A stretch of DNA of 64,000 bases from Ardenticatenaceae bacterium (GTDB taxonomy: Bacteria; Chloroflexota; Anaerolineae; Promineifilales; Promineifilaceae): NCBI GenBank assembly GCA_020634375.1, contig JACKBX010000006.1:329002-393001 (forward strand), written 5' to 3'. This document shows positions 1-9,655 of this stretch, in pieces. Numbering within the stretch: position 1 is the stretch's first letter; the number at the start of each line of letters is the position of its first letter. Position numbers and translations under genes: made by a program. Below the pieces are notes generated by a model. That model did not search any database. It was not told where the DNA came from and saw only the letters and a program-made list of their open reading frames with translations.

Positions 1-1103
1 GCGATGATAATCAGTACGCCGACAACGCCGCCAGCAATCATCCAATTACGGTTGCCGGTTTTGGCGGGAGAGGGATTGGCGGCTGCCGGGCGCATGGGCA
101 CGGGCTGTGGCGTTTCAAAGGGGACAACTTCGGTAGGATAGGAGGGCGGGGTGACGGGAACGGCCGTTTCTACCACAGTTCGGCCGCCATCTTCTACCAT
201 TGTTCGGCCAGCATTTGGCGGGGCGACGGCCGCAGGCGCGACGGCCGTGCGCGGTGGCTGCCCCATCTGCACCTGGCGCAAATCGCCCACCATTTGCGCG
301 GCAGATTGGTAACGCTGTGCCGGGTCTTTTGCCAGCGCTTTTTCGATGATGGCAACCAGTCCGGGCGGCGTGTCCGGGCGGATGTTGTGCAGGTCGGGCA
401 CGGGGTCGGTGACATGCATCATCATCAGCGACATGGCAGAGTCGGCGGTGAAAGGCGGACGGCCACCGACCATCTCAAAGAGGGCCACACCCAGTGAGTA
501 GATGTCCGAGCGGGCGTCTATCGTGGTGCCGCGAATCTGCTCCGGCGACATGTATTGCGCCGTGCCCAGCACTGCACCGGTGGCGGTGTGCTGCGTGCCG
601 CCGGTGATTTTGACGATGCCAAAGTCGGTGAGGATGGCTTCGTTGTGGACGTTGAGCATGATGTTGGCGGGCTTGATGTCGCGGTGAACCAGGCCGCGTT
701 TGTGGGCGTAGTCTAGGGCATCGCCCATGCTGGCGGCTATTTGGAGGGTTTCGTTGAGGGGCAGGGTACGGCCGTTTTTGCTCAGTCGTGCCAAACGAGC
801 CTGCAAGGTTTCACCGGGCACAAATTCAAAGACGATGTAGTAGGTTTCGCCGTCGTGGTTGAAGTCAAAGACTTGCACGATGTTAGGATGGCGCAGTTGG
901 GCGACGGCGGCGGCTTCTTCTTCAAAGCGGCGCACAAAGTTGGGGTTGTTGGACAGGTGGCTGTGGATCAGTTTGATGGCGACGACGCGGCGCAGGTTGG
1001 GGTCTGTGGCTTTGTAGACGGCGGACATGCCACCCTGACCGAGCAGTTCTTCGATGCGATAACGGCCGTTTAGCGTTTGTCCAATCCAGGTTGGCTGGCT
1101 CAT
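1..1103 (-). CDS. PknB-like serine/threonine protein kinase (3' end off window)
   Basis: Transmembrane Hanks-type kinase, 367 codons visible; the C-terminus lies beyond the left edge. It starts at 1103 (MSQPTW) behind AAGGAGA about 9 bases upstream. The kinase domain spans about residues 13-275. Visible elements are the glycine loop LGQGGMSAVY, the invariant lysine in VVAIK (about residue 44), catalytic HRDIKPANIM, DFGIVK and an SPEQ motif in place of APE. A Pro/Ala/Val-rich juxtamembrane linker follows, and one membrane helix (WMIAGGVVGVLIIIA) is just reached at the edge, so an extracellular sensor part is expected. The family phosphorylates Ser/Thr of target proteins; the target here is unknown. 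The kinase assignment is firm. Confidence 0.93.
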   Translation of the reverse strand, partial: MSQPTWIGQTLNGRYRIEELLGQGGMSAVYKATDPNLRRVVAIKLIHSHLSNNPNFVRRFEEEAAAVAQLRHPNIVQVFDFNHDGETYYIVFEFVPGETLQARLARLSKNGRTLPLNETLQIAASMGDALDYAHKRGLVHRDIKPANIMLNVHNEAILTDFGIVKITGGTQHTATGAVLGTAQYMSPEQIRGTTIDARSDIYSLGVALFEMVGGRPPFTADSAMSLMMMHVTDPVPDLHNIRPDTPPGLVAIIEKALAKDPAQRYQSAAQMVGDLRQVQMGQPPRTAVAPAAVAPPNAGRTMVEDGGRTVVETAVPVTPPSYPTEVVPFETPQPVPMRPAAANPSPAKTGNRNWMIAGGVVGVLIII

Positions 1104-1129
1104 GGGCAAAAATCTCCTTTTTGGTGACG

Positions 1130-1165
1130 GAATGATGAAGGTGGAATGATGAATGCTGAATGATG
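1130..1165. repeat. Short GAATGATG direct repeats
   Basis: Three or four GAATGATG units in the leader just upstream of the kinase start. They are low-complexity repeats of the type scattered in gene gaps of this window. No function can be assigned. Confidence 0.6.
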
Positions 1166-1208
1166 CTGTAGTGTAGCAAATGTTGACCGTGTTAGTCCAG
1201 GTTGAATT

Positions 1209-1262
1209 GCGTGAAAACGTGAAACGTGAAAATTCCTCACGTTTCACGTTTTACGTTTCACG
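1209..1262. repeat. Hairpin of GTGAAACGTGAA units
   Basis: Near-perfect inverted repeat: CGTGAAAACGTGAAACGTGA on the left pairs with TCACGTTTCACGTTTTACG on the right across a 7-base loop. It abuts the stop codon of the M14 peptidase gene, between two minus-strand genes. It has no clear T-tract, so it is more likely an mRNA-stabilising or repeat element than a classical terminator. Confidence 0.8.
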
Positions 1263-2267
1263 CTACTCCTGTGCGAAATAATCGAGCAGGGCCAACATGC
1301 CATACAAATTTTGCGGCCAATCCAGGTCGGTATGGTTCGTCAGTTCGACGGTGAAGGAGGCAATGCCCTGCGTTGCCAGCCAATCTCCGGCGTCGCCGGT
1401 GATGGGGTAGCTGGTGAACTGTTCGTAAACGGGGTAATTGGCGGCATAAGCGTACACATCGGCGATTTCGCGGGAGGCGGGCAGCGTATCTGGGCAGCCA
1501 GCAGTGAAGACGGCGTAGAAGGCGCTGTGATAGAAGATGGTGGCGACGGGGTTCTTTGCCAGGATGAAATCGCGCAAAATGACGTTTTCCGGTTCGGAGA
1601 AGGGGTAGGCGCCAGCGCTCACTTCCTGGTTGCGCCAGAGGCCGGTGGGTTCCCAGTTGCAGTCCCAATTGCGGTTGAGGTCTACATTGTTGGCGTTGAA
1701 ACGGCCGGGAAACGTATCGGTGGCGACATCGGCGGCGGTGAAGCGTCCTTCCAGGCCGGTGACGGCAAACTGGCCGTCGGGGTTGGCGGCGGGGATGATG
1801 GTGAGGGTGATGTTGGCGGGGATGGCGTCGGGGTTTTCGAGGAAGTAGTCGAGGGCGCGGTAGGTGACGAGAATGGAGTTCCATTCGTAGCCGCCGTGTA
1901 TGCCGCCGATGAAGAGAACTTGGTCGGGACCGTTGCCTAGCTGGTAGGCGGTGATGGGGTGCCCGCCTGCGGAGTAGCCGAGGATGGTGCTGTAGCCATA
2001 GGGCACGGCCGTACTGGTTGGCACGGCCGTTGCTGTTGCCGTCGCCGTTGGTATGGGGGTGACGGTAGGCGTATCGCTGGGCAAAGCAGTGGGCACGGGG
2101 GTGAAGGTTGGCGGGATGGGAACGGCCGTGTTGGTAGGCAGGGCGGTGGGCAGGGGGACGGCCGTTGCCGCTCGTGTGGGCAAATCAGCCACAGATTGCG
2201 GGGCGGGGCCGGTACAGCCAGCCAGTAGCAGCAACAGGAGGGTGAAGAGGGCGTGTGGTTTATTCAT
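1263..2267 (-). CDS. M14-family zinc carboxypeptidase lipoprotein
   Basis: Exported lipoprotein with an N-terminal hydrophobic segment and lipobox LAGC (Cys18). A Pro/Thr/Ala-rich linker runs to about residue 90, followed by an M14 metallopeptidase domain. Supporting motifs are IGGIHGGYEWNS (first zinc ligands), NNVDLNRNWDCNW (substrate-binding Asn-Arg), FYHSAF (third ligand region) and FTVELTN (catalytic glutamate). The first motif reads H-x3-E rather than the textbook H-x2-E. The family removes C-terminal amino acids or cleaves peptidoglycan peptides; the substrate here is not known. The gene overlaps the stop of the M23 gene by 8 bases, so the two are probably translated together. Confidence 0.88.
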   Translation of the reverse strand: MNKPHALFTLLLLLLAGCTGPAPQSVADLPTRAATAVPLPTALPTNTAVPIPPTFTPVPTALPSDTPTVTPIPTATATATAVPTSTAVPYGYSTILGYSAGGHPITAYQLGNGPDQVLFIGGIHGGYEWNSILVTYRALDYFLENPDAIPANITLTIIPAANPDGQFAVTGLEGRFTAADVATDTFPGRFNANNVDLNRNWDCNWEPTGLWRNQEVSAGAYPFSEPENVILRDFILAKNPVATIFYHSAFYAVFTAGCPDTLPASREIADVYAYAANYPVYEQFTSYPITGDAGDWLATQGIASFTVELTNHTDLDWPQNLYGMLALLDYFAQE

Positions 2268-3093
2268 GGGTGGTGCAGGTGGGAACGGCCGTGCAGCCGT
2301 CGGCCTCCGGGGCGCAGGTATAGTTGAGGCTCATGCCCAGGTAGGGTGAGGGGTCGAGGGTGTTGTCGAATTCAAGTTCGTTGGTGTAACGGCCGTTGCC
2401 ATCATCACGCACAACCGAAAAATGCAGATGTGTCCAAACTGTGCGCGGGGAACTGCCGTTGTAATCGCCCGTGTAGCCCAGCAGCGTGCCCTGCCCCACA
2501 AAAAACTCGTGCGTGCCCGGCGCAAAGGCATCTTCGATGAAGTCGTTGCCGGCGCGGTCGGCCATGTGCGTGTAGTACAGCCAGATTTGCTGACCGGGGT
2601 GCAGCGGGTCGTCGGGCACGCGCTGGATGAGGCTGCTTTTCCAGTTTGCCTCGCGGGTGATGTAGCCATCGTAGGCGGCGTAGACCGGCGTCAGCCCTGG
2701 CTCGGCATCGCTGAAAATGTCAATGCCCTGGTGTGGGTGGCTGTTGGAATAGGGGCCGCGTGGGTCGGCGTAGAGCAGGCCGATGAAGCCATCGGCGGGG
2801 AGGATGAAGGGGGCGTCGGGGCAGGCTTCGCGCTGCACGGTGATCAGGCTGGCGCGATCGGCGGGGCTGCCAGAGGCCCATTGCACAAAGGTTTGGCTGC
2901 GCGGGTCGTTGAGGGTGCGCAGGGTGGTGTAGGCGGCGTAGGCAACGGCCGTACCAATCAGTGCCAGTGCGGCGATTTTGAGCCAGCGGCGGGATATTTG
3001 GGTTAGTGTGATCACGTGGGTGATTATAAAGGTGGGGAGGATTATGAGCCTTAGATTTGTCAAATCTTTAAGATTTGACAAATCTCTACGCAT
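2260..3093 (-). CDS. M23-family (LytM/lysostaphin-like) metallopeptidase, membrane-anchored
   Basis: Predicted cell-wall endopeptidase. One membrane helix (LKIAALALIGTAVAYAAY) is followed by an M23 domain with the zinc motif HQGID (H-x3-D) and the terminal THLHFSVV (H-x-H). The ATG at 3093 reads through a palindrome (3053-3085) that codes only DLSNLKDLTN. A GTG at 3015, just before the membrane helix, is a credible alternative and would give a 251-residue protein. Neither start has a strong ribosome binding site. It lies 2 bases from the subtilase stop upstream and overlaps the M14 gene downstream, suggesting a peptidase operon acting on wall peptides. Confidence 0.87.
   Translation of the reverse strand: MRRDLSNLKDLTNLRLIILPTFIITHVITLTQISRRWLKIAALALIGTAVAYAAYTTLRTLNDPRSQTFVQWASGSPADRASLITVQREACPDAPFILPADGFIGLLYADPRGPYSNSHPHQGIDIFSDAEPGLTPVYAAYDGYITREANWKSSLIQRVPDDPLHPGQQIWLYYTHMADRAGNDFIEDAFAPGTHEFFVGQGTLLGYTGDYNGSSPRTVWTHLHFSVVRDDGNGRYTNELEFDNTLDPSPYLGMSLNYTCAPEADGCTAVPTCTTHE
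3053..3085. repeat. Perfect 15-bp palindrome (AGATTTGTCAAATCT type)
   Basis: AGATTTGTCAAATCT, three bases, then its exact complement. It sits at the 5' end of the M23 gene and creates a doubtful N-terminal extension. No T-tract follows. It belongs to a different repeat family from the CCACGAAG hairpins. Confidence 0.85.
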
Positions 3094-3095
3094 TT

Positions 3096-4289
3096 TCAGA
3101 AGAGGACGGCCGTCAAATCTACATCCACTGCGCTGGCGAGGGTGACGGCGGGGTGGGTGAGCAGGGTTTGCAGCCAGCGGACGCTGGCATGGACGAGGGT
3201 CAACGATGTGGGCGGCAGGGTTTCGCTAGCGGCGGGGGCTTCGCCAACTTGGGTGCTGATAGCGGCGGCAATCTCGCCAAATGCGCCACTGACGCCGATG
3301 ATGGCGGGCAGCACGGCCGTTTCCCCTTTGTAAAAAAATTGGTGGCGCAGATGGGGGTCGAGGAAACGGCCGTTGAAACGGCCGTCCTCTATTTCTTGCG
3401 GCGGTTCATCGGGCGCGTACCCGGCTTGCAAATAGGCCAGGGCGGCAGGTGCGTTCACCAATCCGGCGCGGCTGCGATGGGGGACGGCCGTTTCCACCGG
3501 CTGTGTTGCGTTAATGAGCGCCATTTCCACCTGGCGCACGCTGGCGGCGGGGCAGGCTTCAAATAACAGGGCGGCGATTCCGGCGACGGTGGCGCTGGAC
3601 ATGGATGTGCCGGTGAGCGATTGGGTACGGCCGTTGGGATGCAGCGAGCGAATTGAGCGGCCCGGAGCCAGCACATCTGGCTTGAGGGCGATGAGGGTTT
3701 GCGGCGTGTTGCGGCTGCCGCAAAACGAGGCGACCTGCCCGCTGCCGTTGGTTGCGCCGACGGATAACACGTTGTCGTAGCCGCCGGGGGAGTGGAAGCG
3801 CCCCGCGCCGCGATTGCCGATGGCGGCGATGGGCAAAATGCCGCGCTGCCGCAGGGCAGCGATGGCTTCGCGGAAGACGGGGTGGTGGGCGGGGATGCCC
3901 AACGGCAGATTGGTGACGCGCACGGGCTGTTCGGCCAGCCAGCAGAGGCCGCGCAGGATGCGCAGAATGGTGTGTCCGCCATCAATGACGGCGGCGCTGT
4001 AGAGGTTGGCCTGCGGCGCGACGCCAACGGCCGTGCCCTCTGCCGCACCGCCGCAAATGAGGCCGGCGGTGTGTGTGCCATGTTTGCCGGAGTCGAAGGG
4101 GGGTGTGTTGGGCTGGGCACGGCCGTTCTCGTTGATGTGCAGGAAGCGGGTGATACGGCCGTGCAAGGCCGGGTGTGGGGCGACGCCGCTGTCGAGATGG
4201 CCGACGCCGACCCCTTGCCCGCTTAACCCTTGCCGCCACAACGCTTCTACGCCAAGTTGGCGCAGTTCGGCGGAGGCTGGCGCACTCAT
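3096..4289 (-). CDS. Subtilisin-like S8 serine protease
   Basis: A compact 397-residue subtilase with the complete catalytic triad: Asp in HLDSGVAPHP, His in HGTHTAGLI and Ser in GTSMSSATVAG. The catalytic domain fills about residues 10-265. The remaining 130 residues are an unassigned tail. There is no visible signal peptide, so it is cytoplasmic or leaves by an unconventional route. Its ATG overlaps the stop of the giant LysM gene upstream (ATGA, 4286-4289), which argues for co-translation and a joint role, possibly maturation of that protein. Protease identity is certain from the motifs; the substrate is inference. Confidence 0.93.
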   Translation of the reverse strand: MSAPASAELRQLGVEALWRQGLSGQGVGVGHLDSGVAPHPALHGRITRFLHINENGRAQPNTPPFDSGKHGTHTAGLICGGAAEGTAVGVAPQANLYSAAVIDGGHTILRILRGLCWLAEQPVRVTNLPLGIPAHHPVFREAIAALRQRGILPIAAIGNRGAGRFHSPGGYDNVLSVGATNGSGQVASFCGSRNTPQTLIALKPDVLAPGRSIRSLHPNGRTQSLTGTSMSSATVAGIAALLFEACPAASVRQVEMALINATQPVETAVPHRSRAGLVNAPAALAYLQAGYAPDEPPQEIEDGRFNGRFLDPHLRHQFFYKGETAVLPAIIGVSGAFGEIAAAISTQVGEAPAASETLPPTSLTLVHASVRWLQTLLTHPAVTLASAVDVDLTAVLF

Positions 4290-7200
4290 GCGTTTGCCAA
4301 ATCCATGCGCAGCCCGCCCTCGACAAAACTTGCCAGTGAGGTGATGGTCCAGCCCAGGGCTTTGGTGTCGGGTTCGTCAACGGCCGTTGCCGGGGCGACG
4401 ATGGCGGGAATGCAGCCGATGATGTCGGCGGCGTCTTTTTCGTCATCCGAGCCGCCTTCGCTGACCAGGCCGATGGTGGTGACAAGTTGGAACACGCCGA
4501 TGCCGCAGGTGATGGCCGATAAAAATAGGTTGAACCCTTCGGCTGCGCCCTTTGTTTTTTTGATGAAGCTGCCGACGGTAGCCAATGTGCCCAGCCCAAA
4601 TGTGCCCCACTGCATGAACCAGATGAAACTGCCAAGACGGTCTCCGTAGCCCGGCGCATTGAGTGAAACGGCGAAGAATTCACCAGCGTGTTCGGCCGTT
4701 TGTTCCCAACTGTCATCCACAATGTTGGGCTGCGATGTGACTTGGGCGATGAGGTTGACGATCCAATTGGTGAATGCCCAGCTTTTGACGCTTTCTTCGG
4801 TCAAATCGGCGACGGGGCCGGTGACGCCGCTGACAATTCTTGCTCCGCCATAAAGCCCGGCTAACATGTTTTTCAATGATTGGTTGTCTGCGTTTAATGC
4901 TAGTGAGGGAACGGTGGCGGTGGTGGGGCCAGCGAGGGCGGTGACGGGAATTGCCATGAGCAGGGTTGCCATGTTCAAAATGGTGGGCGCTTCGCCGGTC
5001 AGCCCTTCGATGAAGCCGTTGAGTCCGGGCAGGTCTATTTCGGTGTTGATCAGGCGCTGCGCGGCGCGGAGCAGGGCGCGGAAGAGTTTGATCAGGAGCC
5101 GCAGCGCTCGTTCGATCAGGTCGAGCAGTTGGTCGGCGAAGGCACGCATGGGGCCGAGTAGTTGGCCGAGGATGATTTGTGGGATGTCGTGGGGGTTGGT
5201 GAGGGCGTTTTGCGCGGCGAGGATGTTTTGTAACGGCCGTTCCAAATCCTGATTAAACGTCGCCAACGACACATCCTGCGCCAGCGTTTGCAGTTCGTCA
5301 ATGGCCTGCATGGCCTCATCGTCCAGCAAATCATCCACACTCAGACCGGCGGTAGCGTCGGGCAGCAGGTCGCCCAACTGCGACATCAGCCATTGGAACT
5401 GATCCATACCGCCTAATTCGGACTTCATGCGGTTCGCCATGTTGTCAATGCCGAGGGGCTTGGGCGGTGTGGGGATGCCGCTGGCATCGAGCAGCCGTTT
5501 CATTTGGGCGCTGGCTTGCTGCCAGGAGGCGAGCAGCGCCGTATCCAGCGCATCGGGGATGAAATCAATCGCTTTGGCGAGGGCATCGTTCACCAGTTTG
5601 GTCAGTGTTTCTTGGGTTTGCAGCACGTCATCCCAGCCAAAGGGGGTGGCAATCCAGGCAATAAATCTGCCAGCGAGAACGCCCAATTTATTGACCACCG
5701 TTGTCACTAGCTTGCCCGCTTGCTGGCCGAGGTTGATCACAAACTTCATCGCCTCGCCGCCGATGCTGATCGTCATTTCTAGCGCTTTGCCCAGTTCGGG
5801 GGAGATGCTGCTGAGCATGTCGGCCATGAATTGCCCGGCGTTTTGCACGCCTTGTTTGATCTCCAGAGCGAGCTGCATCCCCAGTTGGCCCATGCTTTTC
5901 AGGGCGTTTAGCCCTTCTTTGCCAAGTTGGGCGGTGAATTTGACCACATCTTCGCCTGCTTCGATGAGGGTGTTGAGCGCTTTTGTGCCCAGATCGGCCA
6001 GGGCCAGCAGCCCTTTGTCGGGCAGGGCCATCAGCGCATCCCAGGTGCTTTCGCCGAGGGTCATGAGGGTGTTGAAGGCGGTTGTGCCCATTTTTTCAAT
6101 ATAATTGAGCGCACTTTCGCCGAATTTGGCGACGATGTTGACGGCCGCTTGCCCATATTCAACCGCCTTTTTGATGACCTCTTGCGCTACGGTGGTCGCG
6201 GGGACGATGATGTTGTCATAAACCTGCACGCCAACCCATTCGATGCCGCCAACGACGGCTTCGCCAGCGTCCACAATGGCGTCGCCGACATCCTCCCAAA
6301 AGTTGACGAAATCGTCCCAGCCCTGGGCGGTGGTGGCGTCAATCAACTTGGCTTTGGCGATGGTGTCGTTGTAGCCTTCTTGCCCTACGGGGATGAAGCG
6401 AGGATCGTCCCCGAAGCGCATGACCCATTGTTGGTATTCCATGTGACGGCCGTCAATCTGCACCCTGTTTTGCGTACTGTCCGGCTGCGCATACGAAATC
6501 GCCGCCGAGACATTACGCAGCGCTTGCTCCACCGCCTGGCAGGTAGCCTCGCTGCCGGTGACGCCAATCTCATCCTTTGCTTGCCACATGGCATTTTTGT
6601 CGAGCTGGTTGAAATTGCGGTAAATCTCCGCGTCGGGATAGACCAGAAACGCTTCGTTGTCGGCCATCGTGTTCGTTTGCAGCTTTAGCACTGGTTTACC
6701 GATACTGTCGGCCAGCAGCAGCATGGTTAATTTACCGGTGGCATTGAGAGTGCTGGTATAAGGAAATGTGGCAGAGATAGGGGTAAACGTACCGCCGAAG
6801 CTCACTTTGGTTTCGCCCAGCGCAGTGATTTTGACCTGTGTCACCTCTGGCGGGAAGCTGACGATGCAGCGATAGAAGCGGGCTTGCGATTCAAAATGAT
6901 AACTGGGCACGTAGGGGATGCTGGTGGGGCTTTGCTCGATGATTTGTTGGCACGTTCTTTCTAATTCTGATGCCAGCATTAGCTCTTCATCCGGGCTGAG
7001 TGGCCTGTTTTGCCTGACGCGGTAGGCAGCTTGTTTGGCCTTTTCTTTGCCGGTGTGGTATTGGCCCAGATTGGTTTCGCGGATGCGCCACCAGTAGGCG
7101 ATGTAGCGCAGGACATCGGGGTCGTTTGCCCAGGCGGGGAGGGTGGGTAACGGCCGTTCCCAATTCAACACCTCATGCACCAGCGCCCTGACCTGCTCCA

Positions 7201-9655
7201 AATCAGACCAGTTGACCGAGCCGCGTTGCAAGCGTTCTCGGAAATGCGCGTTGAGATCAGCCAAAAAAGAGATCGCGCCGCCGGGGAGCGCTTCGGGATG
7301 TTGAAAGGGTTCGGGGATGGAAAGTTCGCCGACGATGTATTGATAATCGAGGTCAAGGCTGAGTTTGCGGTTCCAGATGCCGGTGGTGGCTTGAATACCG
7401 GCCGTGCCGCCACCGGCATACGTCCAGATTTTGAGGGAGGATACTTTGTCATCTAGGGCGTTTAGGGCGCTGATGTTGACAAAGTAATCTTCGCGTTTGC
7501 CGCCAAAAGAGGGGTCTTCGTAAAGGGTGACGCCGGTTCCCGGCCCTACTTTGATGGAGGAGACGGTGTCGTTGAGGGAGCCGAGTGTTTGCACCTGGGC
7601 GAGATTGGCGAAGCTGGTGCGCACAATCCAAGCATTGCCTTTGAAATCTTCTTCGCTAAAGAGGGCGATTTCGCCGGGGAAGAGGATGCCGCCTTCGCGC
7701 TCGCCGGTGACGATGAGATGCTCGGCCAGGTTGTAGACTTGCCCGTCTTGGTTGATGACGAGCATGAGCAGGGTTGCGCCGGTTGCGGCGTCGCGCAGGC
7801 GCACGGCCGTATACAAGGTGGCGGTGATGGCGAGGGTGGTGTTGGGAACGGCCGTGCCCACCACATGCGCCTCGCCCTCCGTATCCAGCGTAAACGCCTC
7901 CACGTCATAATGCGTGTCATTCAGCAGCGTCACCGTCGCCGGAGGCATATCCGAGCGCGAGCGCCAGCCGTGCGCGGTAATCTGATAGCCGTGATCTCCT
8001 TCAAGACCAAACCAGATGCCCAGCGGCAGCCCTTTTGATGAGGCCATCCAGGGCGTTGAGGCGTCGGTGGGGAAAATGGCGCGTTGGCCGGGGTGCAGCG
8101 TGCCCGCCTGCCATGCTTTGCCCTCGTCGTCAAAGTAGTGGATTTCCGCTTGCAGGGGGGCGGTGTTGTACAGCTCGATCGTGCCGTTGGGATAGGCCGT
8201 CACCGTTTTCAGCGTTACATCAAACTCGTTGCTGTCTGCGCCGAGGATGTACTGCGCCACTCTGCTGCCCGACGATTGTTCACTGATCAGCAGCACATCG
8301 CCGACGAATAAAGTCATTTTGCTGTCATAGGTGTAGCTGTTTTCGGGGGCAATGCCGCCAGCGATGAGATGGCGCACGCCTTTGGCGTCCACTTTGTGAA
8401 TGTCAATCCAGGGGCCGATGTGGTTGTGTATGGTCAGGTGGGTGACGGGCTGGCTGCCCCCGGCGGAGCGCAAGTTTTCGGGGATGATGCGCGTCTGGCT
8501 GTTGGGCGTGGCTGCGGCAATGGCGCGGCCCACTTCACGGCCACTGTGCTGGTCGCGGAAGACCCAGGTGTGGGTGGCGTAGGTTTGCTGGTAGACGTAT
8601 TGGAAGGGGCCGATGGTGCGGTGGTATTTTTGTTGGGAACGGCCGTGCCCATCCTCAACCTCCCGATAAACGCCCACAGCCAACCCCGTGTCATTATAAA
8701 TCTCCAGCGTCGTTTGCGGGTTACCGTCAAACACTGCCCCGCCAACCATATACTCCCGCCGCCTGTCGGCGCTGACGACAAACAGATTCACCTCTTCCTG
8801 CGAATCATGATCGCGCACGCGCAGTACCGCATTCACATGCGTTTGTACAATGCCCGCGTCGTCATCCGGGTTCAGCGAATGCAGCAGCGTTTCCTGCCCG
8901 GTTGGGCCAACCTGATACAGGTCAACGGCGAGACTGGTGTAATTGATGGCAACAATGGAGATGGCCGGGCCGAGGTCACGCGGCGAGCGCAGGTGGTCGG
9001 TATCAATGACAAAGGTGGGATGGCGGCGCACGGCGACGGTGGCGGCAATGACCATGTGGCTGCCCGCATCGCGTGCCACCCACTGGTGTGTCTCGTAAGT
9101 GTCTAGCGTGAGGTTGCCGCCCATCTCTACGCTGCCACGCCATATCTCTATTCCTTCAAAATTGACCCAATAAATATCGCACTGCATTGCCCCCTGGTTT
9201 TTGAAGGTGAGCTGCATGGGCTTGTCGCTGCGCATAAACCAGGAGCCATCGTTGGGATCAGGGATTTGCAAGATTTGGCCGGGGCGGATGAGACCGGGGT
9301 CTTTGCCGATTTGCGGGCGGTTGGCCTCGTAAATTTTCATCCATTGGGCGCGGGCGGCTGTGCCATAGTGCCAGAGGGCGATGTGGCTGAGGGTGTCGCC
9401 GGGTACAACTTCGTATTCGGCGATGATTTTGCTCGGAGGTGCGTCGGATAGGAGGACGGGGATTTTTAGGCGCTGCCCAGGGCGAATCATGGCGTAGTTG
9501 GGGCCGATTTTCTCACGATTCGCTTCGTAGATTGCCATCCATTTGGCGCGAACGGCCGTGCCATAATACTGCAAGGCAATATGACTTAATGTTTCGCCTG
9601 GTTTTACAGTGTGTTCGGCAAGAATTCCAGATGGGGGGGTGGGGGAACTGGTCAT
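4286..9655 (-). CDS. Giant LysM / pVHL-beta-like repeats / beta-gamma-crystallin protein
   Basis: A 1789-residue mosaic of unknown overall function. (1) Two LysM domains, about residues 12-58 and 66-118 (VKPGETLSHIALQYYG; VPGDTLSHIALWHYG), the usual glycan binders. (2) About six repeats of 75-85 residues, 146-645, resembling the beta domain of the von Hippel-Lindau protein, for example DIYWVNFEG...THQWVARDAG and THTWVFRD. (3) A beta/gamma-crystallin domain, about 655-748, with two Ca-type signatures NDTVSS and DDKVSS. (4) A long helical region, about 1115-1490, with recurring amphipathic segments recalling tape-measure proteins. (5) Hydrophobic stretches near 1570 and 1670-1725. There is no signal peptide. 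The start follows AGGAG. It overlaps the downstream subtilase. The LysM and crystallin parts are clear; the VHL comparison is from memory. Confidence 0.85.
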   Translation of the reverse strand: MTSSPTPPSGILAEHTVKPGETLSHIALQYYGTAVRAKWMAIYEANREKIGPNYAMIRPGQRLKIPVLLSDAPPSKIIAEYEVVPGDTLSHIALWHYGTAARAQWMKIYEANRPQIGKDPGLIRPGQILQIPDPNDGSWFMRSDKPMQLTFKNQGAMQCDIYWVNFEGIEIWRGSVEMGGNLTLDTYETHQWVARDAGSHMVIAATVAVRRHPTFVIDTDHLRSPRDLGPAISIVAINYTSLAVDLYQVGPTGQETLLHSLNPDDDAGIVQTHVNAVLRVRDHDSQEEVNLFVVSADRRREYMVGGAVFDGNPQTTLEIYNDTGLAVGVYREVEDGHGRSQQKYHRTIGPFQYVYQQTYATHTWVFRDQHSGREVGRAIAAATPNSQTRIIPENLRSAGGSQPVTHLTIHNHIGPWIDIHKVDAKGVRHLIAGGIAPENSYTYDSKMTLFVGDVLLISEQSSGSRVAQYILGADSNEFDVTLKTVTAYPNGTIELYNTAPLQAEIHYFDDEGKAWQAGTLHPGQRAIFPTDASTPWMASSKGLPLGIWFGLEGDHGYQITAHGWRSRSDMPPATVTLLNDTHYDVEAFTLDTEGEAHVVGTAVPNTTLAITATLYTAVRLRDAATGATLLMLVINQDGQVYNLAEHLIVTGEREGGILFPGEIALFSEEDFKGNAWIVRTSFANLAQVQTLGSLNDTVSSIKVGPGTGVTLYEDPSFGGKREDYFVNISALNALDDKVSSLKIWTYAGGGTAGIQATTGIWNRKLSLDLDYQYIVGELSIPEPFQHPEALPGGAISFLADLNAHFRERLQRGSVNWSDLEQVRALVHEVLNWERPLPTLPAWANDPDVLRYIAYWWRIRETNLGQYHTGKEKAKQAAYRVRQNRPLSPDEELMLASELERTCQQIIEQSPTSIPYVPSYHFESQARFYRCIVSFPPEVTQVKITALGETKVSFGGTFTPISATFPYTSTLNATGKLTMLLLADSIGKPVLKLQTNTMADNEAFLVYPDAEIYRNFNQLDKNAMWQAKDEIGVTGSEATCQAVEQALRNVSAAISYAQPDSTQNRVQIDGRHMEYQQWVMRFGDDPRFIPVGQEGYNDTIAKAKLIDATTAQGWDDFVNFWEDVGDAIVDAGEAVVGGIEWVGVQVYDNIIVPATTVAQEVIKKAVEYGQAAVNIVAKFGESALNYIEKMGTTAFNTLMTLGESTWDALMALPDKGLLALADLGTKALNTLIEAGEDVVKFTAQLGKEGLNALKSMGQLGMQLALEIKQGVQNAGQFMADMLSSISPELGKALEMTISIGGEAMKFVINLGQQAGKLVTTVVNKLGVLAGRFIAWIATPFGWDDVLQTQETLTKLVNDALAKAIDFIPDALDTALLASWQQASAQMKRLLDASGIPTPPKPLGIDNMANRMKSELGGMDQFQWLMSQLGDLLPDATAGLSVDDLLDDEAMQAIDELQTLAQDVSLATFNQDLERPLQNILAAQNALTNPHDIPQIILGQLLGPMRAFADQLLDLIERALRLLIKLFRALLRAAQRLINTEIDLPGLNGFIEGLTGEAPTILNMATLLMAIPVTALAGPTTATVPSLALNADNQSLKNMLAGLYGGARIVSGVTGPVADLTEESVKSWAFTNWIVNLIAQVTSQPNIVDDSWEQTAEHAGEFFAVSLNAPGYGDRLGSFIWFMQWGTFGLGTLATVGSFIKKTKGAAEGFNLFLSAITCGIGVFQLVTTIGLVSEGGSDDEKDAADIIGCIPAIVAPATAVDEPDTKALGWTITSLASFVEGGLRMDLANA

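Noticed and set aside
1311..1940. Long plus-strand open frame opposite the M14 peptidase
   Set aside because: Shadow of the real minus-strand gene; its glycine/valine-rich product has no signal or domain.
3792..4226. Plus-strand open frame opposite the subtilase
   Set aside because: Antisense shadow of the catalytic-domain coding sequence, no ribosome binding site.
4286..9655. Phage tail or contractile injection system
   Set aside because: LysM and tape-measure-like helices suggested it, but no sheath, tube, baseplate or ATPase genes are near.
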